Positions 45,960 to 55,563 of a stretch of 64,000 nt of DNA are shown in pieces. Source of the DNA: JAABVY01 sp964627935. Its GTDB lineage: Bacteria; Zixibacteria; MSB-5A5; JAABVY01. Position 1 is the first letter of the stretch, and every line of letters starts with the position of its first letter. Location of the stretch: NCBI GenBank assembly GCA_964627935.1, contig CAZVLB010000009.1:1-64000 (forward strand), written 5' to 3'. The translations under genes and the position numbers were made by a program. The notes beneath the pieces were generated by a model that did not search any database, was not told the origin of the DNA, and saw nothing but the letters and a program-made list of their open reading frames with translations.

Positions 45960-48437
45960 TCAGGTGCCCTGCTGGGGCGAAAAAGGTCCATAATAGTGCC
46001 TGTAAGTCTCGGCGAAAACATCCAGCTTTTTCTCGACCAGGTTAAACAGACTGCCTTCGGGATAGCCTGCATCCTCTTTTTGCTCACCTGCGGGCATGCC
46101 GGTCAGGATTTCAATACCATCCTCAATAGTATCGACCGCATATATATGAAATTTGCCATCCCTGACCGCATCGAGTATCTCCGATCGAAGTACCAGGTTG
46201 GGTACATTGGCGGATGGTATCATAACGCCCTGCTGGCCGGTTATGCCTTTTACTTTGCAGGCATGATAGAATCCCTCGATCTTTTCATTCACACCGCCGA
46301 TAGCCTGTATGCGGCCGTTCTGGTTGACACTTCCGGTCACCGCGATATCCTGCCTGATCGGCTTCTGGGCCAGTGATGACAGGATAGCATAAATCTCTGT
46401 CGAGGATGCGCTGTCGCCGTCGACACCGCCATAGGATTGCTCGAAACAGATATGTGCATTCATGGAAAGCGGACGCCTCTGCGCGAATTTACCCTGCAGA
46501 TAGCCGCTTATAATCATTACCCCTTTACTGTGGGTGGAACCGGAAAGCTGGGCCTCTTTTTCGACATTGATGATGCCTTTGCCGCCGACTGATGTGCGCG
46601 CGGTAATTCTCGTCGGTTTGCCGAAAGTGTAATCCCCCAGGCTGTACACAGCAAGGCCGTTGATCTGCCCCACAACTTCGCCCTCGGTGTCGATCAGGAG
46701 CGTGCCCTCTTCGATCTTTTCCTCGATTTTGTCCCGGACCATGGAGACACGGCGAATCCATTCATCGATGGCCTTCTTGACATGTTTGCCGGAGACTTTT
46801 TCGGCATTCTCCTGTCCGGCCCAGTGGTTGGATTCGCGCATAATGTCCTTAATCACATGAAATCTGGTGGAGATTTTGTTTTTGCGTCCCGCCAGACGAA
46901 CACCATGTTCGATAATCGCTTCCATGCCTTCACGGTCAAAAGGCATGAGATTATTGTCATCGACTATTTTGCGTGCGAAGGCTCCATACTTTGTAAGGTT
47001 TTCGTCGGTGATATCCATCTCGGTATCGAATTCCGCTTTGACCTTGAATATTTTGGAAAAGTCGGGATCGAGGTGATAAAGCAAATGGTAAAGTTGCGGC
47101 ATACCGATCAGGATTACCTGGACATTGAGTTCGACAGGTTCGGGTTTAAGCGTGCTGTGGCTGAACATGAAGAGCGGATTATATGCCTGGATTTCCAGTT
47201 TGCCCGATCGCAAAGACCTTTTCAGCCCCTGCCAGACACCCGGCTCAGTCAATACATCTAAGGCATCCAGGATCAGGTAGCCGCCATTGGCGCGATGAAG
47301 TGCGCCGCTTTTGATGCGTGTGAAATCTGTGCGCGCCATCCCGCGTGGATCGCCGTTGCGTTCTATGGAACCGAATATATTGCGGTAATTGGGGTTGACT
47401 TCGGTGATAATCGGTTTGCCCTTTGTTTTGCTGTTATCTATGAGGACATTGACTTCATAATCCTTAAATGTATCCTGCCCGGCCATCTGGGCCAGTGCCG
47501 CAAGCTGAGGCTGCTCCTGACGTTGACGCTGCTTTTGTTCTTCGGTCTGCCCGAACTTTTCGAGATTATCCAGAATATTCTCTTTAACTTCATCGAGATA
47601 GTCTTCCAATCCCTCGGCTTCGAACTGTTCCTTGATTGAATCTATGGCATCCGAGACAATCGGCGTAACCGCCTCATTCAATGCGCTGCGAAGTTCCTTG
47701 CGCATATCCCTCTGGATATTGCGAATTTTCTTGAACAGGCGAACCATATCGTCTTCGAGTTCGTCATATATTTTCTTGATTTCTTCAAACCTCTCGCGTG
47801 GAAATTCCCCCGCCTCGGTTTTTGCCTCAAGCTTGGACAGGCTGGTCGGCTCACCTCCGATGACGGGACTGATATCAGGACGGGCCATGCTTCCATACTG
47901 GGTTTGGGTCATGGCAAAATCGCGTTCTTTTACCTTCTCCTCAAACCTACGCAGATGATCCTTTTGCTCATTTTCGTATTTTTGCACAATACTTTTCTGG
48001 CGCCGACGCATCTCATCGGATTCGACCAATTGTGGAATACCTTCGCGAAGCTGGTCGATCATATCTTTTATCTCATCACGGAAACGGGCACCTTCACCGG
48101 CGGGGAAGGTTAAGGATCGGGGCTGATCATTGTTTTTGAAATTATTGACATAGCACACATCCTCAGGACGATCGCCTTTTTCCAGGCCCAGGTCTTTGAG
48201 CATTTTGCGGATGGCCGAGGAACGGCCGGTACCGGTATAGCCGACTATGAAAACATTGAAGCCGGGCTGTTCCACTTGAAGGCCGAGACGGATAGCGTCA
48301 ACTGCCCGTTCCTGTCCGATAATCTCATTGGACGCTTTGGCATCATCTGTCGAGCAGACAATATCCTTATCGGCATCACAAACCCAGCGTAATTTTTCTA
48401 TGGGGACCTCGTACTTTGACAATGTCATCTTTTCCAC
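45960..48437 (-). CDS. Lon-related ATP-dependent protease
   Basis: An 825-residue cytoplasmic protease of the LonB-like AAA_32 type, lacking the usual Lon N-terminal domain. The AAA part has a Walker-A-like GYTGTGRSS (about 66; Arg in place of Lys, as I recall for this family) and a long helical insert (about 100-300, charged, partly coiled-coil). The C-terminal protease domain has the Ser-Lys dyad S676 (DGDSAS) and K719 (GGVNEKIEG), 43 residues apart as in Lon. Probable role is degrading damaged or specific proteins. Shine-Dalgarno AAAGGTGG. It is 35 bases downstream of a small membrane protein gene. Confidence 0.92.
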   Translation of the reverse strand: MEKMTLSKYEVPIEKLRWVCDADKDIVCSTDDAKASNEIIGQERAVDAIRLGLQVEQPGFNVFIVGYTGTGRSSAIRKMLKDLGLEKGDRPEDVCYVNNFKNNDQPRSLTFPAGEGARFRDEIKDMIDQLREGIPQLVESDEMRRRQKSIVQKYENEQKDHLRRFEEKVKERDFAMTQTQYGSMARPDISPVIGGEPTSLSKLEAKTEAGEFPRERFEEIKKIYDELEDDMVRLFKKIRNIQRDMRKELRSALNEAVTPIVSDAIDSIKEQFEAEGLEDYLDEVKENILDNLEKFGQTEEQKQRQRQEQPQLAALAQMAGQDTFKDYEVNVLIDNSKTKGKPIITEVNPNYRNIFGSIERNGDPRGMARTDFTRIKSGALHRANGGYLILDALDVLTEPGVWQGLKRSLRSGKLEIQAYNPLFMFSHSTLKPEPVELNVQVILIGMPQLYHLLYHLDPDFSKIFKVKAEFDTEMDITDENLTKYGAFARKIVDDNNLMPFDREGMEAIIEHGVRLAGRKNKISTRFHVIKDIMRESNHWAGQENAEKVSGKHVKKAIDEWIRRVSMVRDKIEEKIEEGTLLIDTEGEVVGQINGLAVYSLGDYTFGKPTRITARTSVGGKGIINVEKEAQLSGSTHSKGVMIISGYLQGKFAQRRPLSMNAHICFEQSYGGVDGDSASSTEIYAILSSLAQKPIRQDIAVTGSVNQNGRIQAIGGVNEKIEGFYHACKVKGITGQQGVMIPSANVPNLVLRSEILDAVRDGKFHIYAVDTIEDGIEILTGMPAGEQKEDAGYPEGSLFNLVEKKLDVFAETYRHYYGPFSPQQGT

Positions 48438-48472
48438 CTTTCCAATTTATGGAACACCCTTTTCATTCTTGA

Positions 48473-48733
48473 TTATTGTCCGCCGGTTGCCGCTCCGCTT
48501 TGATTGAGCAGGCGATCCAGCGTTTCCTGCAACTCCTTCAATGAAGCAGAGGCGCTGTCAAACTGCTTTTGCCCGAGATAATCGAGATAGTTTTCGAAAG
48601 CCCGGTTGGCCTGACGAATCAGGCGGTTTATTGCGGTGGTGCAAGGCCGGAATCGCAGGAATGTGTCCTGGGTGCCGGTACCTACCAGAATCGCGCTGCC
48701 GGCGAGCATCAGGATCAATAAAGCTATATACAT
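48473..48733 (-). CDS. Small membrane-anchored protein of unknown function
   Basis: An 86-residue protein with one N-terminal hydrophobic segment (about 2-20, IALLILMLAGSAILVG) and an amphipathic helical region (about 35-78). No family recognised. It is 35 bases upstream of the protease gene on the same strand, so co-expression is likely; a role as substrate or anchor of that protease is speculation. The ribosome site is weak, so the gene is probable, not certain. Confidence 0.5.
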   Translation of the reverse strand: MYIALLILMLAGSAILVGTGTQDTFLRFRPCTTAINRLIRQANRAFENYLDYLGQKQFDSASASLKELQETLDRLLNQSGAATGGQ

Positions 48734-48856
48734 TTTTTATCAGGAACCATCAGGCCACAGGATTTTATTGCCCCGGCCCTTTTCCTTTCTCAGTTCTATA
48801 ACCGAGCATATAGCTCATTGTTCAAATTGCCTGGGTTTGAAATATGCTAATTGATG

Positions 48857-49597
48857 CTACTCTTTGCGTTTTCTTTTTCGCGAGTAATCGTCCTCGAAAT
48901 TCTCCAGGGCGCTGAGGACCTTGAAGGTGTTCCAGCTTTGACGGATTATGGGTGTGGGATTTTTACGGTTGCGCCATACGTATTCACGGGTCCTGGGATC
49001 GCCCGGACTTCCTGAGCCGAAATCGCCGTATATCCTGCGGTAGCGGTCGTACTGGCGATCCGAGGCGGCACGGGCCAGGATCGAGGCGGCGCCGACTATG
49101 ATGTGGTTTTCGTCGGCCCGATGTTCCGGGATGATTTCTATTTTGCGATGAAGCCGTTTGGGAATGATGACTTTTTTATCTTTCAGCAAAATCGCCATAT
49201 CCCGTCCGGTCAGATATTTCAGCCGTTTGAAAAAGAGCGCCTGCGAAACCTCCCAGTTGTCGACTATGATTTTGCCAAAGGGCCGTTTGCCGTAGAGCAC
49301 TTTCATCAGCTTCAAAAACGATACCATCTCCCATGTATTCAGGTTGAGGTCCTTGTCATCGATTTCAGGCTGTGGAATATGCCTGACCGAGCTTGCCAGT
49401 GCGGTATCGCGGATCATGCGATCGAGGCAATCGCGCTTTTTACGGCCCAGCAACTTGCTGTCCTTTACTCCCTGCTCGCGCCATTTTTCGATCAGGCTGA
49501 CATCGCCGACCACTCCGGCAATAAAGATGCTTCCAATGCAGGTGCATTTGGTGGCGTCGTCTATGCCAGCATATATTTCATTTGAATTTTCCATCAT
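48857..49597 (-). CDS. Divergent RNase HII-like protein
   Basis: A 246-residue cytoplasmic RNase H2-family protein, expected to cut RNA in RNA-DNA hybrids. The tail of the core (AASILARAASDR, then GDFGSGSPGDPRTREYV) is archaeal-like. Acidic residues are D13 and D14 in GIDDATK, then Asp in IIVDNW and RADEN. The normal GIDEAGRG is changed: the Glu is Asp, and the GRG loop that senses the RNA-DNA junction is TKC. Activity or specificity may therefore differ. The start at ATG 49597 was preferred to the TTG at 49618, which lacks a ribosome site; ATG 49594 is also possible. Confidence 0.82.
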   Translation of the reverse strand: MMENSNEIYAGIDDATKCTCIGSIFIAGVVGDVSLIEKWREQGVKDSKLLGRKKRDCLDRMIRDTALASSVRHIPQPEIDDKDLNLNTWEMVSFLKLMKVLYGKRPFGKIIVDNWEVSQALFFKRLKYLTGRDMAILLKDKKVIIPKRLHRKIEIIPEHRADENHIIVGAASILARAASDRQYDRYRRIYGDFGSGSPGDPRTREYVWRNRKNPTPIIRQSWNTFKVLSALENFEDDYSRKRKRKE

Positions 49598-49679
49598 ACC
49601 CCGATATTCATATTGCAAATTAGCCCGCGTTTAAGAGATGATACGCAAAAGCCTGGCGGGTGTGTGGATTCCTGCGAAA

Positions 49680-52145
49680 TTATTCTTTTTCGTGCAGGGT
49701 GAAGTAGAAGGTTGCGCCTTTGTCCTCGGTTGATGAGGCCCAGACACGGCCATCATGGCGCCTGATTATGCGATCAACAATCGAAAGGCCGATCCCGGTA
49801 CCGCCGTAATCGGTTGAAGTGTGCAGACGTTGAAACGGCTCGAAGAGTTTATCCGCATATTGAAAATCAAATCCGGCACCGTTATCGGAAACGTAATAGG
49901 TCATCCTGCCATCAACTCGTTTACTGCCGAATTCTATCTTTGCATGCTCGGTTTTGGATGAATATTTCCAGGCATTCTGAAGCATGTTTTCCAGGGCCTG
50001 TTCGAGAAGTTTGGGATCTCCTCGGACTATAAGTTTATCCTCGATTTTGAAAGTAACATCACGTTCCGGTTCGAGCTTCTTTAGATTCCCTGCGATTGAT
50101 AGGGCCATCTCGCTTAAGTTGACATCCTTGTCATCGACAATCGCCTGGGCGACATTCGACAATCTCAGCAGATCTTCAATCAGATTGTTCATGTTTTCGG
50201 CCCCGGCTATGATACGGCTGAGATAATGCACTCCCTTTTTGTCGATTTTGTCACCGTAGTCATCCAGCAGTATACGGCTGAAACCATCCATGGTGCGTAA
50301 CGGCGCGCGCAGGTCGTGTGAAACCGAATAGGTGAACGCCTCCAGTTCGCGGTTGGTTTCCTCGAGGGCCGCGTTTTTTTGCATCAGAGTGCGGTTGAGG
50401 CGTTCGATCTGATGCTTGGCGGTGCGGTATTCCGAGATATCCCGGAATGAGAGCAAAAGCATATTCGGTTTGCCGTCACGGTTGATAATAATACGTCCGT
50501 TAATAACGATTACCCGTTTGCCTATCCCCGGAAGTCCCTGTTCAAGCTCAAGGTCATCAAACTCTTCGCCTTCTTCGACCAGCTGTCCCAAATTTTTACG
50601 GATCAGGGGATTATCCCAGATGCCGTCCTGGATATCATAGATATGCTTTTCGACTATATCGCTGACGGGTACCTCGAACAATTGGCTGTATGGAAGATTG
50701 GCCCGCACAACTTTCATCTCTTTGTCCAGAACCAGCAGGCCATCGCGCATGGAGGCGATTATATTTTCGGCAAATTCGCGCGCCTCGCGAAGCTGGTTTT
50801 CATGCTCGAGCTCTTTTGTTATATTCTGTATGGAAAGAATACCCGCAACCATGTCGCCGATTTCGTTGATTACAGGTGCGCCATCTACGGATATAATCCG
50901 ACGTTCTCCATCGTGGCGCTCGATTTCCAATTTTTCATTCGAGATGGTCTCGCGGTTTTTGATTATACGTGTAAGAGGGAATTCATCTTTCTCATAACGG
51001 CGTCCATCCATATGATAGACCCTGCGTTGTCTCCCATAATCCGCGATTGATTTTGCTAGTTTTGCCTCGTAACCAAAAATCTCGTTCACCATTTTATTTT
51101 CCTGGATGATCTTTCCATCAGGTGGAACGGCTATCATCAAACCTACAGGCATCTGGTTGATGATTGTTTCCAGAAGAATCTGCTGTTCGGATAGCTGATT
51201 AACTAATCTTGCTCGTTCCTGTTCAGCCTTTTTGCTTTCGGTAATATCCCGCTCGATAGCTAGGAAGCCTTCGGGTACACCGCTGGGAGTTCCAAAGACA
51301 CTGATTGTCATCCATACATGGATAATATCTCCGTTTATGGTCAGCCTTTTTGTCTCCAGCGTCCTGATATCGGCTTTGCCCCTGAGCATACTGCGCAGAT
51401 TGGCAAGCTCTACTCTTTTATCTTCCGGAACCAATTTTGTAATTTTCATCTTAAGGGCTTCTGCACGGCTGTAGCCGTACATTTCCTCCGCGCCCTTGTT
51501 CCAGGATAGAATATTGCCGTCAAAATCCTGCATGGTTATTGCATCCTGTGAGCTCTGCATAATATTGCCCAGCACGGCTTCGACCTTTGTCTTATCTTTA
51601 CTTTCGGTGATATCGGTGATGGTTACTCTTATGGCGGTAATTTCACCAATGTCGTTTTTTTCGACTGTGCTTTCCATGACGGCCCAGAATTCGTTGCCGG
51701 AGGAGCCGTGCAGTTTCAGTTCGCAGGTCATCTTTTGTTTTTCATCTATCCGTTTTTGACAGTAACTGTAAAACACATCGTGGGAGTCGGGGACGACATA
51801 ATGTATAAAGCGGGTTCCTTCTAGTCTGCTTTTTTCGATGCCCAGCATATCGGTGCAGGTCAGGTTGGTCTCTTCGATTACCCAGTCTTTATTCATGGTC
51901 AGGTAGCCGATGGGTGCGAGGTCGTAGAGTTCGAAATATCTATCGTAAGAGCGTTCCAGCAGGTCATGCTCATTAACTAAAATGCCCGACTGATTAAGCT
52001 GTTCAGCCCTGTAATGAGATATTAGTCTGATAAGCTCCTTGATTACTTTGGGATCAGCTTTGCTAAGATTATCCCGGATATGTTCAACAATGTCATCATA
52101 CAGGACTTTGGTTTTAGCCGAATTTTCTATTTGTTTTTTATTCAT
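49680..52145 (-). CDS. PAS-domain sensor histidine kinase
   Basis: An 821-residue, apparently soluble sensor kinase. Four PAS domains are visible (about 70-185, 190-310, 325-450 and 460-580; YDLAPIGYLTMNKDW, SQDAITMQDFDGNILSWNKGAEEMYGYS, INQMPVGLMI, MRDGLLVLDKE), each joined by typical DITE/DISE linkers. Then HisKA with phospho-acceptor H610 (SVSHDLRAPL) and HATPase_c with N box ENMLQNAWKYS, DNGAGF and GGTGIGLSI. No membrane segment or receiver domain, and no response regulator gene next to it, so partner and signal are unknown. Confidence 0.93.
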   Translation of the reverse strand: MNKKQIENSAKTKVLYDDIVEHIRDNLSKADPKVIKELIRLISHYRAEQLNQSGILVNEHDLLERSYDRYFELYDLAPIGYLTMNKDWVIEETNLTCTDMLGIEKSRLEGTRFIHYVVPDSHDVFYSYCQKRIDEKQKMTCELKLHGSSGNEFWAVMESTVEKNDIGEITAIRVTITDITESKDKTKVEAVLGNIMQSSQDAITMQDFDGNILSWNKGAEEMYGYSRAEALKMKITKLVPEDKRVELANLRSMLRGKADIRTLETKRLTINGDIIHVWMTISVFGTPSGVPEGFLAIERDITESKKAEQERARLVNQLSEQQILLETIINQMPVGLMIAVPPDGKIIQENKMVNEIFGYEAKLAKSIADYGRQRRVYHMDGRRYEKDEFPLTRIIKNRETISNEKLEIERHDGERRIISVDGAPVINEIGDMVAGILSIQNITKELEHENQLREAREFAENIIASMRDGLLVLDKEMKVVRANLPYSQLFEVPVSDIVEKHIYDIQDGIWDNPLIRKNLGQLVEEGEEFDDLELEQGLPGIGKRVIVINGRIIINRDGKPNMLLLSFRDISEYRTAKHQIERLNRTLMQKNAALEETNRELEAFTYSVSHDLRAPLRTMDGFSRILLDDYGDKIDKKGVHYLSRIIAGAENMNNLIEDLLRLSNVAQAIVDDKDVNLSEMALSIAGNLKKLEPERDVTFKIEDKLIVRGDPKLLEQALENMLQNAWKYSSKTEHAKIEFGSKRVDGRMTYYVSDNGAGFDFQYADKLFEPFQRLHTSTDYGGTGIGLSIVDRIIRRHDGRVWASSTEDKGATFYFTLHEKE

Positions 52146-52471
52146 AATCTTGCTTGTTGCAAAATTTTATCCCATGCCAGATTATCAAGCTGTTAATTAC
52201 TCGAAGCAGAGTTTACGCATTCAGCCTTTTGTCCCATTTAAGCTTCAAAGTAGTTTATTATAGCCGTGATGTTGGCGGATTTACTATATGAAGCAATAAT
52301 TGTTTATTTTTGGCATCTGCCGTTATAGTAATACAATTTATCATAATTAGCAAATCCAAATTGATGAATTGAAAGTGGAAATTACGTCGTGGCTGTCCTG
52401 TAAAGGTTTTATAATCTATGAGTTATGGTAAATGCCGGTTAATTTGTTGGCCGGAATTTGGAGTAAATTTG
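52146..52471. other. Intergenic region, nothing recognised
   Basis: AT-rich spacer between the sensor kinase start and the stop of the MltF-like gene. No gene, RNA, terminator with a T-run or clear promoter was seen. Confidence 0.4.
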
Positions 52472-53959
52472 TCAATCTTGCGGGGACCGTGTTGCGGATT
52501 CCGATATTGATCCGGGTTCGTTCTGCAAATTTAATGCGCGGGCATAGTGATTGTAACGGTAGAGAATCTCATTGACATAATCGTATGGCTCTCTTCCACG
52601 GCAATAGCCATAGCGCACGACCTCGTCATTGAAGAATTCTTCTTTGGATTTTTTGAGCAGGTACTCGGCCACATTGCCGTCCCATACATCCGGATCGGCG
52701 CCGTATTTTTCGGCCAGCCGGCGGGCGTCGGCCACATGATTCTCGCCGACATTATATGAGGCCAGGGTGAATTTTATTCTATCCATGCTGTCGGGGATTT
52801 CATTCCATAGGTTCTGCAGATATTTAATATATGCCGTCCCGGCGCGGATATTGTCCTCGGGATCGCCGATTTCCTCCACTCCAAAATGCTCGGCGGTGGC
52901 GGGCATGATCTGCATCAGACCTTTGGCCCCGGCCCATGAATCGGAATCCGGTTCGAACTGTGATTCCTGGTAAATCATGGAGGCCAGCAGGCGCCAGTCC
53001 CATCCGATCAGGTCGGCATATTTTTTTATAAGATCGTCATAGGGCGAAATGCGGCCGCTGCTGATCGAAAAGAAATCGCTTTTCACGCGTCTCTTGAAAG
53101 CATGCTTATTTTCGAAATACTTATTGTATATGACATTGTATTCAGTGGTTCCGCGGACTTCGCTCAGCCAGCTGTTGATAGCCTCAAGCAGGAGCGGCGA
53201 GGATTTGCGCACGGCCCAGGCAATACGCTGGGGCAGGCTGATACTGGTCCTGATATCCAGGTCGGGATAATAGGTTTTATTGATAGCGGCTATATTTTGA
53301 TCGGCTATGGTATATTTTATCTCACCATCATTGACCATCCTGATCAGGTCCTCGGTTGTCATATCTCCGGGGGCCAGTTTTATAATTATATCACCGCCCA
53401 CTTCCTCGGATAGATTAATCAGGCGTTGATAGTAGGCGGAATTGTGGCGGACATAAACCTCCTTGCCGATCAACTTGATCGGGTTGCGGATCAATTCGTT
53501 TTCGATCTCATGCAATTTCATATCGCGCCAGTTGTCCGGTTTTTTCTGCACCAGTACCTGCTGGGTGGTTGTGTGCGGAAGGGCAAAGGCAACCTTTTCC
53601 TTGCGTTCCTGTGTAATTGTCAGGCCATGGGCGATAATATCACCGTCACCTCGACGCAGCATGGCAAACAGGCTGTCGAGATTTCTGGCGATTACGATTT
53701 CCAGTTCCAAACCGAGATGGTCCGCCAGCCGGTTGAGCAGTTCATATTCATAGCCCATTGGCCGTCCGCGGTAGATGAAATAGCTTGTGGCGCTGTATGT
53801 GGTAATTCCGCGCAATATACCCCGTTCACGAATCTGCGGCAGGTCAAACTTGACCTCTTTGGATGCAGTGGATTTTGATCCGCCCTGATCTGTACCACAG
53901 GCCGTCATCAGGATCAGCAGGCATGACATTATAATGTAAACGGCTTTTTTCATTTTCAA
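52472..53959 (-). CDS. mltF: MltF-like lytic transglycosylase lipoprotein
   Basis: A 495-residue lipoprotein (signal ending LMTAC, Cys near 21) that cleaves peptidoglycan glycan strands by lytic transglycosylation. An SBP_bac_3-type solute-binding domain (about 45-290; GRPMGYEYELLNRLADHLG) is followed by an SLT domain (about 310-450) with catalytic E332 in YQESQF, then GLMQIMPATA and AGTAYIKYL. The two-domain layout is that of MltF, in which the binding domain regulates the SLT domain. It is alone between sensor kinase and malQ. Confidence 0.92.
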   Translation of the reverse strand: MKMKKAVYIIMSCLLILMTACGTDQGGSKSTASKEVKFDLPQIRERGILRGITTYSATSYFIYRGRPMGYEYELLNRLADHLGLELEIVIARNLDSLFAMLRRGDGDIIAHGLTITQERKEKVAFALPHTTTQQVLVQKKPDNWRDMKLHEIENELIRNPIKLIGKEVYVRHNSAYYQRLINLSEEVGGDIIIKLAPGDMTTEDLIRMVNDGEIKYTIADQNIAAINKTYYPDLDIRTSISLPQRIAWAVRKSSPLLLEAINSWLSEVRGTTEYNVIYNKYFENKHAFKRRVKSDFFSISSGRISPYDDLIKKYADLIGWDWRLLASMIYQESQFEPDSDSWAGAKGLMQIMPATAEHFGVEEIGDPEDNIRAGTAYIKYLQNLWNEIPDSMDRIKFTLASYNVGENHVADARRLAEKYGADPDVWDGNVAEYLLKKSKEEFFNDEVVRYGYCRGREPYDYVNEILYRYNHYARALNLQNEPGSISESATRSPQD

Positions 53960-54063
53960 GATATCCGATTGCAGGATGACTACGGTTTTGCCCCGCCTAT
54001 AGCTGTTTTAATTATATGATTTTAACGGCAAAGCGCCATAAAAAAGTTGCGCAGGATATATCG

Positions 54064-55563
54064 CTATCGATCCGATTCGGATGTCAATTTGGCGATCTTT
54101 TCGGCGATGTCGGTATTGATCTGATCCGGATGAAGGCGCCATTCCCAGTTGCCGTTGCCGGTTGTGGCCGGGGTGTTCATGCGTGCGTATTCGGGCAATG
54201 CAAGGTGATCCTGTATCGGTATAACAGCGTAGTTGGCCTTTGATTTCATAGCCATCCTGATCATTGCTCCCGGCACATCCTCGGCCGGAACTTTTTTGCC
54301 GAGATACTTGAAAAAGCGTTTCCTGGTCTCTTCATCGGCCTCGTTATTGAACCATCCCAGCACGGTGTTATTATCATGCGTGCCCGTGTAGACAACAGAA
54401 TTTTCGCTGAAGTTTTCCGGCAGGTAGGGATGATCGGGATTGTCCTCGCCGAATGCGAACATGAGGATTTTCATACCGGGGAAGCCATAGCGTTTCATTA
54501 CCTCGCGCACATCATCGGTGATCATGCCCAGATCCTCGGCGACAATCGGCAGTTCACCGAAATGATCGCCGAGTGTGGTCAGGAAATCATCAACCGGCGC
54601 CTTGACCCATTTGCCGTTGATAGCGGTTTTCTCGCCGGCGGGCACCTGCCAGTAGGCCACCAGGCCGCGGAAATGATCTATGCGCACGATATCGTAAAGT
54701 TTGAATGTATGCTCGAGCCTGTGAATCCACCAGCGATAGCGATTTTCCTTCATTGTGTCCCAGTCGTAAACAGGATTGCCCCACAGCTGGCCGGTTTTGC
54801 TGAAATAATCGGGCGGTACTCCGGCCACGACAGTCGAGCGCTTTTGGCCGTTTAACTTAAACAGATCGGTATGGGCCCATGTATCGACGCTGTCGTAGTT
54901 GACATAGATGGGGATGTCGCCGAAAATCTGTATATCTCTTTCATTGGCATATTTTTTCAGGGCATCAAGTTGATAGTAGAAAAGAAACTGCCCGAACCTG
55001 ACCCGCTCGATCCGCGATGACAGCTCCTCACGCGCTTCATCCATCGCCTGCGTGACGCGGTCGCGGAAGGGGGGAGGCCAGTGGTTCCAGACATTGCCGT
55101 CAAATTTCTCCTTCAGCGCAATAAACAGGGTGTAATCATCGAGCCATGATTCATGCTCGGCACAGAATGACTTGTAGCTTTCCCATTCGGGATGCTTGTC
55201 GCTGAATTTTTTCCAGGCGGTATCGATAATCTTATACTTGTAATCCCTTACGGTCTGGTAATCGACATGATCGATTGAAAAACCGGGCAGGGGGTTCAGG
55301 TCACCGCGTTCCAGGAAACCGTCATTGACCATAAGCTCCGGGCTGATCAGAAGTTCACTTCCGGCAAAGGCCGAGGAACTGCTGTAGGGGGAATTGCCAT
55401 GGGCCGGGTTGGTCGGATTCAATGGCAGTACCTGCCATAATCTCTGGCCGGCGGCCTGCAGAAAATCAGCGAACCTGCATGCCTGAGGGCCGAAATCCCC
55501 GATGCCGTAATTTGACGGCAAAGAAGTTATGTGTAATAGTATTCCACTCGATCTTTTAGTCAT
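54064..55563 (-). CDS. malQ: 4-alpha-glucanotransferase
   Basis: A 499-residue GH77 amylomaltase which moves alpha-1,4-glucan segments between chains. SLPSNYGIGDFG at the N-terminus, nucleophile D296 in RIDHFRG, acid/base Glu in VAEDLG and Asp in THDNNT are the family hallmarks. AGGGAGA lies a few bases before the ATG. Its start overlaps treY by 8 bases, making it the last gene of the alpha-glucan/trehalose cluster. Confidence 0.96.
   Translation of the reverse strand: MTKRSSGILLHITSLPSNYGIGDFGPQACRFADFLQAAGQRLWQVLPLNPTNPAHGNSPYSSSSAFAGSELLISPELMVNDGFLERGDLNPLPGFSIDHVDYQTVRDYKYKIIDTAWKKFSDKHPEWESYKSFCAEHESWLDDYTLFIALKEKFDGNVWNHWPPPFRDRVTQAMDEAREELSSRIERVRFGQFLFYYQLDALKKYANERDIQIFGDIPIYVNYDSVDTWAHTDLFKLNGQKRSTVVAGVPPDYFSKTGQLWGNPVYDWDTMKENRYRWWIHRLEHTFKLYDIVRIDHFRGLVAYWQVPAGEKTAINGKWVKAPVDDFLTTLGDHFGELPIVAEDLGMITDDVREVMKRYGFPGMKILMFAFGEDNPDHPYLPENFSENSVVYTGTHDNNTVLGWFNNEADEETRKRFFKYLGKKVPAEDVPGAMIRMAMKSKANYAVIPIQDHLALPEYARMNTPATTGNGNWEWRLHPDQINTDIAEKIAKLTSESDR

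Noticed and set aside
45942..47261. Plus-strand frames of 144 and 159 codons opposite the Lon-related gene
   Set aside because: They lie antisense to a full-length conserved protease with intact active site and show no family resemblance or ribosome site.
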